DNA from: Cyclobacteriaceae bacterium | Lineage (GTDB): Bacteria; Bacteroidota; Bacteroidia; Cytophagales; Cyclobacteriaceae | DNA: 32,434 nucleotides | Reading direction: 5' to 3' | Assembly: GCA_016787625.1 (NCBI GenBank) | Contig: JAEUUD010000017.1 | Span: 1-32,434 of the forward strand | Shown: one piece after another, positions 1 through 9,100 of the stretch | How the letters are laid out: the number at the start of each line of letters is the position of its first letter | Numbering within the stretch: position 1 is the stretch's first letter | Made by a program: the position numbers and the translations under genes | Notes under the pieces: generated by a model | Seen by the model: only the letters and a program-made list of their open reading frames with translations | What the model was told of the DNA's origin: nothing | Databases searched by the model: none

Positions 1-1130
1 TCCGGCCATACTTTACCAATATCGTGCAGTAGCCCTGCCCGTTTGGCTTGCTTCACATTCAGGCCGAGCTCTGCCGCCATGATGGCGCATAGGTTGGCCA
101 CCTCACGTGAGTGCTGGAGTAAGTTCTGACCATATGAAGACCGGAACCGCATGCGGCCGACCATTTTGATGAGTTCAGGTGCGAGGCCGTGGATACCCAG
201 GTCAATCACTGTTCGTTCACCGATTTCAACAATCTCATCATCGATGTTCTTGGTTGTCTTGGCAACGATCTCCTCGATGCGTGCCGGGTGAATGCGACCG
301 TCCTGAACGAGGCGGTGTAGCGAAAGTCTGGCAATCTCTCTTCTCACAGGATCAAATCCTGAAATAATAATGGCTTCCGGCGTGTCGTCAACAATGAATT
401 CTACCCCTGTTGCAGCTTCGAGCGCGCGGATGTTGCGGCCTTCCCGACCGATGACTTTTCCCTTGATGTCATCACTTTCAATATTGAAGATGGACACAGA
501 GTTTTCCACGGCGTGTTCCGTGGCTGTCCTCTGGATGGTCTCAATCACCAGTTTTTTGGCATCCTTGGTGGCCGTCAACTTGGCCTGTTCCATGATGTCT
601 TTGATATATGAACTCGCCTTGGTCTGCGCCTCTTCCTTGAGTGTTTCCACCAACTGATCGCGTGCCTGGTCGGCGGTGAGTTTGGAAATGCTCTCCAGCA
701 CCTGCACCTTTTGCTGATTGAACCGATCGAGTTCTTCCTTTCGCTTGCGAACGAGGTCATGCTGCTGGGTAAGGCTCTTGCGATCTTCGTCGAGGTCAAG
801 TTCCTTGCGCTTGACCTGTTCCAGTTCTTTCGAAAGTTGTGCTTCCCGCTGCTTGATCTTCTGCTCGTTGCTGATGATTTGATTCTTTTTACGGTTGGCT
901 TCCTCTTCAAATTCCTGTTTCATTTTGAGGAATTTCTCTTTGGCCTCGAGGATGCGGGCATTCTTGATGGAATCAGCCTGTATCTCCGCTTCTTTGATAA
1001 TGAGCTTCGCCCGTTCTTCATTTTCGCGCTTGCTGCGGCTTACTTTTCTCTTATAAAGGAGTGTGCCTATGAGGAAACTGAGCACAATGGTCAGGCCACC
1101 GCTGATCAGGGCTATGAGTTGAATGTCCAT
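1..1130 (-). CDS. rny: Ribonuclease Y (3' part missing at window edge)
   Basis: This is the membrane-anchored endoribonuclease that starts decay of many mRNAs. 376 residues are visible. The start at 1130 gives an N-terminal membrane segment (about residues 4-25, beginning [12 protein letters not shown]). A long charged coiled coil follows to about residue 200, then a KH RNA-binding domain with the motif IGREGRN near residue 223. The reading ends inside the HD phosphohydrolase domain, exactly at the metal-binding motif HDIGK, so the rest of the HD domain lies outside the window. The frame is open throughout. It is the last gene seen of the pheT/zapA block, about 75 bases after zapA, with an imperfect hairpin between them. 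Identification rests on the TM-coil-KH-HD order and is very secure. Confidence 0.96.
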   Translation of the reverse strand, partial: MDIQLIALISGGLTIVLSFLIGTLLYKRKVSRSKRENEERAKLIIKEAEIQADSIKNARILEAKEKFLKMKQEFEEEANRKKNQIISNEQKIKQREAQLSKELEQVKRKELDLDEDRKSLTQQHDLVRKRKEELDRFNQQKVQVLESISKLTADQARDQLVETLKEEAQTKASSYIKDIMEQAKLTATKDAKKLVIETIQRTATEHAVENSVSIFNIESDDIKGKVIGREGRNIRALEAATGVEFIVDDTPEAIIISGFDPVRREIARLSLHRLVQDGRIHPARIEEIVAKTTKNIDDEIVEIGERTVIDLGIHGLAPELIKMVGRMRFRSSYGQNLLQHSREVANLCAIMAAELGLNVKQAKRAGLLHDIGKVWP

Positions 1131-1150
1131 AACGATAATGGTTAAACGTT

Positions 1151-1180
1151 AAAAAATACCCGGCGCGGAAAGGCCGTATT
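1151..1180 (-). terminator. Imperfect hairpin with U-tract between zapA and rny
   Basis: Read on the minus strand, AATACGGC pairs with GCC(GG)GTATT, leaving a two-base bulge and an eight-base loop, and the stem runs into TTTTTT. It lies just after zapA and about 20 bases before the rny start. It could be a weak terminator/attenuator or an mRNA processing structure setting rny expression relative to the upstream genes. The bulge makes it a moderate call. Confidence 0.4.
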
Positions 1181-1205
1181 AACGCATGAACCGGAAAAGG
1201 AAGGG

Positions 1206-1493
1206 TTAGAGAATGGCTTGTGAGACCAGTTGATTCAAGTGGTTTACTTTTTCCACCACTGTTTGGTCAACGGCGCGGTCGCTTTCGTCGGCTGCCAGTT
1301 TCTCAACCAGGCAGTCAAAGGCGGTCATCGCCAGAAGGTCTTGTTTATCATCAAGGCCGAATTGCTCACGGTATGATTTCAACTTCTCGTTGATCAACTT
1401 GCCAGCAGCCCTGACACGCTCTTCTTCGTGTCGCTTGACCTTCATGGGGTACTCCCGGTCTGCTATTTTGATCTTGATTGAAAGTTCGTCCAT
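1206..1493 (-). CDS. zapA: Cell division protein ZapA
   Basis: A 95-residue protein matching the ZapA family in length and layout: an N-terminal beta segment (MDELSIKIKIADREYPMKV) followed by a helical region with KLINEKLKSYREQFG and LLAMTAFDCLVEKL. ZapA binds FtsZ filaments and promotes bundling at the division site, usually as a dimer or tetramer joined by its C-terminal coiled coil. It lies 11 bases downstream of a small coiled-coil gene of ZapB-like character and upstream of rny. This neighbourhood is familiar from Bacteroidota genomes. The start at 1493 fits the family N-terminus. The confidence is high because of the small-protein pattern plus context. Confidence 0.9.
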   Translation of the reverse strand: MDELSIKIKIADREYPMKVKRHEEERVRAAGKLINEKLKSYREQFGLDDKQDLLAMTAFDCLVEKLAADESDRAVDQTVVEKVNHLNQLVSQAIL

Positions 1494-1504
1494 CTACAGT
1501 CGGC

Positions 1505-1801
1505 TTATCGGCTTAAGTGAGCGATGCATTTGTCTATCTCACGGATGTAGTCATCCACTGTCTTCCTTAAATCCGAAACACTCTCGTCTTCCGGGTGAAT
1601 ATTATCTACAATTTTAGTGATTTTAATCTGATTTCGGAAGCCTTCCAATTGGTCCTCCCGCTGGCGAAGGGACTGTTTGAGACTTGAATTTTCGGTTTTT
1701 AGGGTATTTACCTCCTGTTTGAGGTTTTTGTGGTCGTTGATCAAAACGACCATCTTTCTTTCGAGGCCGCTGAGGCTTGTTTTCAGTACATCTTGTTCCA
1801 T
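1505..1801 (-). CDS. Small coiled-coil protein, ZapB-like
   Basis: A 98-residue soluble protein. Residues about 8-60 are strongly heptad-like and charged (segments LERKMVVLINDHKNLKQE and LKTENSSLKQSLRQREDQL), predicting one long coiled coil. A less regular tail ends in DDYIREIDKCIAHLSR. There is no signal peptide or catalytic motif. It sits between pheT (28 bases upstream) and zapA (11 bases downstream) and is presumably cotranscribed. Position and coil suggest a division partner of ZapA comparable to ZapB, but the sequence itself does not prove homology to enterobacterial ZapB. It could instead be a generic structural protein. Confidence 0.75.
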   Translation of the reverse strand: MEQDVLKTSLSGLERKMVVLINDHKNLKQEVNTLKTENSSLKQSLRQREDQLEGFRNQIKITKIVDNIHPEDESVSDLRKTVDDYIREIDKCIAHLSR

Positions 1802-1829
1802 GAGGGGTGAGTGGTTGGGGGTGGGGTTG

Positions 1830-4241
1830 TTATTTTCTTATGACGGCGCCCAATTTCTTTTCAAAGGTAGCCATCAATCCGTTCATTGTATTGTCAATCT
1901 CGTCATCTGTCAGCGTCTTCGTGGGATCAAGCAAGGTAAATCCCAGTGCATACGCTTTCTTTCCCGGGGGTATTTTATCTCCTTCGTAGACATCAAAAAC
2001 CGTTACCCCCGTAATCAGTTTTTTTCCTGTTGAACCAACGATTTCCCTGATCTGATTGAACGTAATCCCCTTGTCAAGCACAAGAGAAAGATCACGTCTC
2101 ACTTCAGGAAACTTAGGGACGTCTTGTATGTCGAACTTAGGGTTTGAAAATTGGAAAAGCAAGGACGTTGCGAAATCAGCATAAAAAATTTCCTGCTTGA
2201 TACCGAAATCCTTTGCCAATGCTTGTCGGACCTTTCCTGCGCGACCCAGTTCGCGACCTCCCTGCATGAATTTCACTCCATATTCAAGGAGTGGCGTACT
2301 TTCTTCCACCCATGTGTACTCAGGGCACGCAGATTTTTCAAGAACCTGAACGCAATGCTGAAGGACATCATGGTACTGGACACTTCGCTGGGGTACCAGC
2401 CAGGACTCAGCTCCCCGTTGACCAGCTACATACAGTGCCAGCCGGTCTTCCTCCTCGTATTTGCTTCCCTGCTTGCTGTAGATACGGCCAAATTCATAGC
2501 ACTTAAGGGCGCTTTGCTTGCGGTTGAAATTGTGAGCCGCAACTTCAAGCCCCGTAAAAAGCATCGTCTGCCTGAGTATGCCCTGTTCTTCGCTCAGCTT
2601 GTTAAGAATTTCCACCGGTTCGCCTGAAAAACGGAGCCCATGCTTCTCCTGATAGGATTTGTTGGTAAGTGAGTTGGTCAGGATTTCATAAAACCCGTTG
2701 GAGGCGAGCATCTCTCCAATCCGTCGTTTGTAGGTATTGATGTCCTGAGGTGGGAAATCGGCCAGATAGTCTGCCTTCGTAGACTCACTCAAAGGAATAT
2801 TATTGAAGCCGTAGATACGCAAGATCTCCTCAATCACATCGGCCTCCTGTTCAACATCCACCCGGTAAGGTGGAACCGAAACGACAAATTCTTCCTTACC
2901 CTGAGAGATGACCCTGATGTCCAGCCGCTCAAGAATGTCGACCATCAGTTGACGATCGATCATTTTGCCAATCAAACGGCTGACATGTTTGTCTTTTACC
3001 TTAATCGATCGGCTTTCAATCTTTTTCGGATAGACATCAATCACGTCGGAGGTGACCACAGCACCTGCAACTTCCTGAAGGAGGATGGCTGCCCGTTTCA
3101 ACGCAAAAACAGTAAGCTCCGGATCGGTGCCGCGGGCAAAACGAAATGCTGCATCGGTCTTCAGTTGATGAGCCATGCTCGTACGGCGGACATATGCCGG
3201 CGAGAAACAGGCGCTTTCCAGGAAAATGGTCCTGGTTGATGTGGTAATACCTGATCGAATACCGCCAAATACCCCGGCAATACACATGCCTTCAGTGGCA
3301 TTGCAGATCATCAGATCTTGTTGGGTCAAAGTCCTTTCCTTGTTATCAAGGGTCGTGAATTTTGTTCCGGCAGGAAGGGTCTTTACGATGACTTTCTTCC
3401 CGGTTTTTTCCGCATCAAAGGCATGTAGCGGCTGACCTAGTTCATGGCAGATGAAATTGGTGACATCCACCACATTGTTAATGGGGGTAAGTCCGATGGA
3501 GAGCAAACGGTTTTTAAGCCATGCAGGAGAATCCTTTACCTCGACATTCGATAAGGTGAGTGCTGAGTATCGGGGACACGCTTCGGTATTCTCGATAACG
3601 ACCTCCACAGGAAGGCTTTTGTTGGTGACTTTAAAGGAGTCGACGTTAGGCCATTTGACCGTGCGTTGTTTGGCTGCTTTAATGTCTCGTGCGACACCAA
3701 TATGTGAGGCGGCGTCGGCGCGATTAGGTGTCAGACCTATTTCAATAACCTGATCAGAGTGGATGTTGAAGTAAGCCGAGGCTGGAGTCCCATTTGGCTT
3801 GTCGGTGCTGAGTATAATAATGCCACCATGGTCATCGCCAATACCGATTTCGTCTTCGGCGCAGATCATTCCGTCGCTTTGCTCACCACGTATTTTCGTT
3901 GATTGGATGATGAATGGATCGCCTTTGCTTGGATACAGGGTGGTGCCAGGTGTTGCCACGATCACTTTTTGTCCCGCTTTGACATTGGGTGCTCCACAGA
4001 CAATAGAAAGTGGAGCTGGCTGGCCAACGTCGACGGTCGTTAACGACAACTTGTCGGCCTTTGGATGCTTGATGCAAGTGAGCACTTCTCCGATGACGAG
4101 GCCCTTTAATCCACCCTTGATGGAATCAAAAGGATGGACACTTTCCACTTCGAGTCCTGTTGATGTTAAGGTCTCGGCAATTTCTTCTGCGGATTCCGGA
4201 AGGTCAATGTATTCTTTAAGCCAGTTGTAGGAGACGGTCAT
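1830..4241 (-). CDS. pheT: Phenylalanyl-tRNA synthetase beta subunit
   Basis: An 803-residue beta chain of the alpha2-beta2 enzyme that charges tRNA-Phe in the cytosol. Visible domains in order: an N-terminal start MTVSYNWLKEYIDLP; an EMAP/OB-fold tRNA-binding domain (about 40-155, with GLVIGEVL and VVCGAPNVKAGQKV-like core); the B3/B4 editing region (about 210-395); the B5 domain (about 410-480); a pseudo-catalytic core; and the C-terminal FDX-ACB anticodon-binding domain, starting near PKFPEVRRDLSLVLD. Length is normal for the family. It starts 50 bases after the end of the dnaX tail reading frame and is followed closely by the coiled-coil gene and zapA, so it probably lies in one minus-strand transcript. 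The alpha subunit gene pheS is not in the window. Confidence 0.97.
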   Translation of the reverse strand: MTVSYNWLKEYIDLPESAEEIAETLTSTGLEVESVHPFDSIKGGLKGLVIGEVLTCIKHPKADKLSLTTVDVGQPAPLSIVCGAPNVKAGQKVIVATPGTTLYPSKGDPFIIQSTKIRGEQSDGMICAEDEIGIGDDHGGIIILSTDKPNGTPASAYFNIHSDQVIEIGLTPNRADAASHIGVARDIKAAKQRTVKWPNVDSFKVTNKSLPVEVVIENTEACPRYSALTLSNVEVKDSPAWLKNRLLSIGLTPINNVVDVTNFICHELGQPLHAFDAEKTGKKVIVKTLPAGTKFTTLDNKERTLTQQDLMICNATEGMCIAGVFGGIRSGITTSTRTIFLESACFSPAYVRRTSMAHQLKTDAAFRFARGTDPELTVFALKRAAILLQEVAGAVVTSDVIDVYPKKIESRSIKVKDKHVSRLIGKMIDRQLMVDILERLDIRVISQGKEEFVVSVPPYRVDVEQEADVIEEILRIYGFNNIPLSESTKADYLADFPPQDINTYKRRIGEMLASNGFYEILTNSLTNKSYQEKHGLRFSGEPVEILNKLSEEQGILRQTMLFTGLEVAAHNFNRKQSALKCYEFGRIYSKQGSKYEEEDRLALYVAGQRGAESWLVPQRSVQYHDVLQHCVQVLEKSACPEYTWVEESTPLLEYGVKFMQGGRELGRAGKVRQALAKDFGIKQEIFYADFATSLLFQFSNPKFDIQDVPKFPEVRRDLSLVLDKGITFNQIREIVGSTGKKLITGVTVFDVYEGDKIPPGKKAYALGFTLLDPTKTLTDDEIDNTMNGLMATFEKKLGAVIRK

Positions 4242-4291
4242 GCAGAGAAATCAGTTTCAAATATAACGTTTTATCAAGGTGTGCGATAATG

Positions 4292-4870
4292 CTAGAAGTC
4301 CCAATCCAGGCCGAGCTTTTCTTTCATTTCATGGAGGTATGGAAATTTCTCGGCCAGGTGTTCAAATTTTTCCTTACTGGTATAGATGACTTTCTTTCCG
4401 CCATTTTCCTGCATCGTCGTGATGATACTGATTTCACTGTTTTTGAGCTGATCGCGAAGAAATTGGGTAAGGTCGCGTTTAAAGTTGTCGAGCAATGCTT
4501 CCTCAACAGGATTTGTCAACTGAACGGTGACGATGGGGGGCTTGAATTCAAACTCACGCTTCAGGATTTGGTATTCAGCAGCCTGCCCTTTGCGCTGTTC
4601 AGCATAGACGTTCCACGCGCTCGTCAGGCGCTCGGGAGTAACATGCTCGTTGGATGTAACCACCGTTGTTGATGGCGCTGCTTCCTGTGCAGGTTTGTTG
4701 AATATCCCTTTCAGGTTGGGAGTGGTCTTGACTTTGGTACTCCCCGATGGCTGGGGTGTGACCGGCTGATGCTTTTCTTTTAGTGTCTCGGCCGGTAATT
4801 CGACCGGATGTTCCTGCAGAACAGGCGCAACATCGATTTCCGGCTCAGGACTGCCGTTCGTTAACTCAAT
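4292..4870 (-). CDS. dnaX: DnaX C-terminal (tau) extension in the -1 frame
   Basis: This frame continues dnaX after a -1 shift at the ten-A run. From the slip site it reads I-E-L-T-N-G and stays open for 192 residues. It starts with a Pro/Glu/Thr-rich linker (about 60 residues) and then a compact domain with VTPERLTSAWNVYAEQRKG and IVTVQLTNPVEEALLDNFKRDL, ending LGLDWDF. I read this as the tail domain of Bacteroidota gamma/tau subunits, which would link the clamp loader to the polymerase core. A separate gene starting at the GTG near 4663 is possible but unlikely, because the open, composition-consistent frame extends back exactly to the slippery run. The joined product would be about 564 residues. 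Confidence 0.8.
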   Translation of the reverse strand: MELTNGSPEPEIDVAPVLQEHPVELPAETLKEKHQPVTPQPSGSTKVKTTPNLKGIFNKPAQEAAPSTTVVTSNEHVTPERLTSAWNVYAEQRKGQAAEYQILKREFEFKPPIVTVQLTNPVEEALLDNFKRDLTQFLRDQLKNSEISIITTMQENGGKKVIYTSKEKFEHLAEKFPYLHEMKEKLGLDWDF

Positions 4871-5985
4871 TTTTTTTTTAATGCTGCTTGTGGGGCAGGT
4901 TCAGAAGCGGGTGGTAGGGAGTCCGCGGTGACGGCACTTCGAACATGGGCCATCTTCATCAGTGCAAGTTCGACAAGGAGCCGTTGATTCCGGCTCATCT
5001 TGTAATTGATATCACACTGGTTGGCGATGCTTAACCAGGAGAGCAGCAAGGCATATGACGATGCCTTGGCCTGATCAATATATTGTTTCTTGATGTTGTC
5101 CGGTACTTCGAGGAGCTTCACGGTGCGCTCATCATGAGTCATCATAAGGTTGCGCACATGTTCACCAAGGCCCACAATGAAATTCTGCCCGTCGAATCCC
5201 TGGTGCAGGATTTCGTCAAAGAGTAAAAGGGGGACAGTTGGATTGCGGGCAAGGAGGCCGTCTACTATTTTGAAGTAATACTCATGGTCGAGGATATGCA
5301 GGTTGTTGATAGCATCCTTGAAGGTGACGCCTTTTCCCGAGGAGAACGTCACCATGAGGTCAAAAATGGAAAGCGCGTCACGCAGGGCGCCGTCTGCCTT
5401 TTGTGCGATCAGGTGGAGAGCCGCTTCTTCTGTTTTTATTTTTTCTCTGTCGGCAATCTTCTTCAACTGCCTGGCAATGTCGGAAATCTGGATGCGGTTG
5501 AAATCAAAAATCTGGCACCGTGAGAGGATGGTAGGAATGACCTTGTGTTTTTCAGTCGTCGCCAGGATGAATATGGCATAGGATGGAGGTTCCTCCAGGG
5601 TCTTCAGGAAGGCATTGAAGGCCTGGTTGGAGAGCATGTGCACCTCATCGATGATGTATACTTTGAATTTGCCGTACTGTGGAGGATAGCGTACCTGGTC
5701 GATCAGGTTGCGGATATCTTCTACTGAATTATTGGAGGCAGCGTCCAGCTCAAAAATGTTCAGCGAATTGACTTCTGCTTTTTCCTCAAATCCATTGATC
5801 ATCCTGGCCACGATACGTGCGCAGGTGGTCTTGCCAACACCCCGGGGGCCGCAGAAGAGCAGTGCCTGTGCGAGCTTGTTGCTGTCAATGGCATTTTTGA
5901 GGGTCGTCGTGATGTGCTCCTGGCCCACAACCTCCTCGAAACCGAGTGGTCTGTATTTGCGGGCCGATACGACGAAATGATCCAT
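4861..5985 (-). CDS. dnaX: DNA polymerase III subunit gamma/tau, in-frame short product
   Basis: This is the clamp-loader ATPase. The 374-residue in-frame product has Walker A GPRGVGKT (46-53), Walker B/DEAD-like DEVH (113-116), sensor 1 ATTE, and the LSRCQ segment carrying the arginine finger. AAA+ lid and collar helices follow. It ends in KKKLS directly after the ten-A run, so this frame alone gives a gamma-like protein, and a -1 shift gives the tau-like form. Between Walker A and the DAASNN motif only about 28 residues occur and no cysteine cluster, so the usual four-Cys zinc module of DnaX appears to be missing. It is the first gene of the minus-strand block, separated from the giant gene upstream by a terminator. 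Confidence 0.95.
   Translation of the reverse strand: MDHFVVSARKYRPLGFEEVVGQEHITTTLKNAIDSNKLAQALLFCGPRGVGKTTCARIVARMINGFEEKAEVNSLNIFELDAASNNSVEDIRNLIDQVRYPPQYGKFKVYIIDEVHMLSNQAFNAFLKTLEEPPSYAIFILATTEKHKVIPTILSRCQIFDFNRIQISDIARQLKKIADREKIKTEEAALHLIAQKADGALRDALSIFDLMVTFSSGKGVTFKDAINNLHILDHEYYFKIVDGLLARNPTVPLLLFDEILHQGFDGQNFIVGLGEHVRNLMMTHDERTVKLLEVPDNIKKQYIDQAKASSYALLLSWLSIANQCDINYKMSRNQRLLVELALMKMAHVRSAVTADSLPPASEPAPQAALKKKLS
4870..4879 (-). promoter_or_regulatory. Ten-A slippery run (dnaX programmed slippage candidate)
   Basis: The mRNA reads TTA AAA AAA AAA TTG AGT TAA, so the main frame stops two codons after ten consecutive A. A -1 shift of the ribosome (or RNA polymerase slippage of equivalent net frame) enters a long open frame that continues the protein. 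No clear upstream Shine-Dalgarno-like stimulator is seen. Downstream there is only a weak CGGC/GCCG stem about 15 bases away. This favours transcriptional slippage, as known for Thermus dnaX, over an E. coli-type stimulated frameshift. A homopolymer sequencing error is the main alternative. Confidence 0.7.
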
Positions 5986-6083
5986 GGGGTGGCAAGATAA
6001 GTTTTTGATTGAAGCGGAGGTGGTGATGTGGAAAGAATGTAAACAAAATGCATAGCGAACCCGGCCGGGATCGTCATATCTCT

Positions 6084-6117
6084 AAAAAAAGAAAGGCCCA
6101 TCGGGGGCCTTTCTTTT
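6084..6117 (-). terminator. Rho-independent terminator of the giant gene
   Basis: The stem GAAAGGCCC (6091-6099) pairs perfectly with GGGCCTTTC (6105-6113) around a five-base loop. On the minus strand it is followed by seven T, and on the plus strand by four T. It lies 18 bases after the stop of the 14.9 kb gene and separates that transcript from dnaX. Confidence 0.9.
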
Positions 6118-6131
6118 CGGATCAGCTCAGC

Positions 6132-9100
6132 TCAATGCTTGACCATCTTGACAACCCTTCTCGATTCGCCGGTCCTCAGGTTGAGCAAATAGATGCCGTC
6201 GCTGAATTCTCCTTTGATGACACCTACCTGGTTGGTCATCCAGTCTTTGGATTCGAACAGAACCCTACCATTCAGGTCTGTTAACGTGACCTGGAGAGGT
6301 TGCTGAATGTCGGTCTGAATATGTACCTCAAATTGATCGACAAATGGATTGGGGAAAGTTCGAACCGCCATTGACGTTTCTTGTCCCAAGACGATTTCTT
6401 CATCTTCTCCCGGAGCCCAGGCGATACCTACTTGCCTTCCTGAAGGGTTAATCGTCGTGAATGACCGGGTTTCTCCCCAGAGCCCACCGGAAACATTGGT
6501 GCTGACGCGTGTAAAATATGTAGTCGCCTCACTAAGTCCAGTAAAGCTCTTCGTTCGTCCAGCTCCGGATAGAACCAGGGAAGCACCCGTGAACGTATCG
6601 TTTGTGTTGAGTTCGATCGTATACGTGGTAGCCCCGGGTACGACGCTTGAGGTGACATTAACCGTTGTGGGCACAGCAATTACTCCGTTGACTGGACTGG
6701 TTACAAAGGCTAGACTCTGTGCATTGCCTGTCGTAAACGATCTCACCGTCGGACCCCACTGACCTGGCATCAGGCTGGTCTGAACGCGTACGTAGTAGGT
6801 TTGATCCGCAGCCAGCGTAAAGCTGTAGGTACGACCAGTACCCATTTTCACGATAGAAGTTCCTGTGAAATTAGACTGGGTGTTGGCCTCAATGGTGTAG
6901 AACGTCGCTGTCGGGACCAGATTAGCCGTGATATTGGTCACGAAAGAAACATTGGTAGCGCCATTCACCGGGCTGGACATGTAGGAGTAGAATAGTGGGT
7001 TGTTTGTTGTAAATGACCTTGTGGCGCCCCACATTCCCGGCGCGAGATCGGTGTAAACGCGCACATAATAAACCTGATCGAATGCCAGTGTAAAGCTCTG
7101 CGTGCGCCCACCAGTCTGTGTAATGGAAGCTCCAGAGAAGTCAGACATCGTGTTTGCTTCGATGGTGTACGTGGTAGCCCCTGCAACATTGTTGGAAACG
7201 ATGTTCGTTACATAGGGGACACCTGTGGCGTTGTTTGCAGGGCTGGTAATGTAGGTGTTGTTCACTGCACTGACAGTAGTGAATGACCTGACTGTTGATC
7301 CCCATTGTCCAGGAAGAAGGTTGGTCTGAACCCTGACGTAGTACACCTGATTGTAGCTCAAAGTAAAGTTCAGCGTCCTTCCTCCAGTCCTGACAACTGA
7401 GGTGCCCGTAAAATCTGGCTGAGTGTTAGCCTCAATAGTATAGGTAGTCGCAGCTGGAACAGGATTGGCCGTGATGTTGGTGGTATATGGCACATTCACA
7501 GCATTGTTTGTAGGACTGGTGATGTAAGAGTAGAGTAAGGGACTGTTCGTGGCAAACGATCGTGACGGCCCCCAATTTCCGGGCGATAGGTCGGTGTAAA
7601 CCCTCACATAATACAGTTGGTCAAAACCTAGGGTGAAGCTTTGTGTACGTGCGCCACTCTGTGTAATGGATGCTCCGCTGAAGTCAGCCATGGTATTGGC
7701 TTCAATGGTATACGTCGTTGCCCCTGGAACATTATTGGCTGTAATGTTGGTGACGTATGGAACTCCGGTAGCGTTGTTTGCGGGACTTGTTATATACGTA
7801 TTGTTCACGGGGTTATTTGTCGTGAACGAGCGGATGGTGGACCCCCATTGCCCTGGGAGCAAATTGGTTTGGACCCGCACGTAATACACCTGATTGAAGG
7901 CCAAAGTAAAGCTCTGCGTTCGTGCGCCTGTCTGGGTAATGGATGTGCCTGTGAAATCCGCCGAGGTGTTCGCTTCAATGGTATACGTTGTGGCACCAGG
8001 TACCGTGTTCGCTGTAATGTTGGTGATGTAAGGAACATTGACAGCATTGTTGGCAGGGCTAGTGATGTACGAATACGTCAAAGGACTATTGGTTGTAAAC
8101 ATCCTGACTGGACCAAAGTTTGGGTCAAGGTCAGTCATGGCTTTAGAATAGTACAGCGTATTGTATTGGAGGCCCGTAAATGTCATGGTGCGAGATGCTG
8201 AGGTATTGTCAAGCACGCCAGCACTAAAATCACTTGTAGGACTTAACAAGACAGTGTAGCTGGTTGCTCCCACGTCACTGACGGTTACCGAAGGTTCGTA
8301 GGAAACATTGGTTGCATTGTTTGCCGGACTCGCTACAAAGGTGAGTGCCGCAACGCCGCTCGTTGTAAATTGTCTGACTTGCCCCCAGGTTGGCGAGAAA
8401 TTGGTGTGCACCCTTGTATAGTAGGTGGTACTTGGCGTGAGTCCAAGGAATAGAATGGTCCGTCCACCAGTACGAACCTGTGATATCCCCTCAAAGTCGC
8501 TGGACGTGTTCAGTTCAATCGTATACAGGCTTGCACCTATGACCAGATTGGCTGTTACGCTAAGGTTCAGATTCGTGAGTGCAACGTTGGTAGCGTTGTT
8601 TGCCGGACTGGTTACATAACTGAAAAACTCGGGACCAGCCGTTGAGAATGTGCGAACTTGGCCGTAGTCAGGTGACAAGTCGGTTTTTACACGGCTGTAG
8701 TACGTTGTCTCAAAGGTCAGCCCGGTGAACGATTGTGTCCTTGATCCAGACCTCACGATGGAGGTACCGCTAAAATCAGGGTTTGGATTCAATTCTATCG
8801 TATAGGTAGTGGCTCCAGCAAGAATAACAGATTGAACGGTGAGGGATACATTCTGATTCACTGCGTTGTTGACAGGCGTACTTACAAATACATTTGGAAG
8901 CGCAAGTGTTGTACGGCTTGCTGAGGGTGCACCAAGAATCAGATACTTCGCCTGGGCTCCGTCTCCATTGTATTCAAATATTTTGACGAAGTAGACAGTG
9001 GAGGGATTCAATCCTGTGATGTCGACAAACCTTGACGTTGTGTCGGCCATAACGATTCGGTTTCCATCACCAAGGTCAGCGGCTGTAGCGTAGTTGCTGC

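Noticed and set aside
711..1145. A hydrophobic 144-codon plus-strand frame
   Set aside because: It is the antisense shadow of the rny coiled coil; charged coil codons read backwards give Leu/Phe-rich frames.
4292..4663. A separate 123-residue gene with a GTG start
   Set aside because: The same frame stays open back to the ten-A run in dnaX and fits as its tail, so one frameshifted gene is the better reading.
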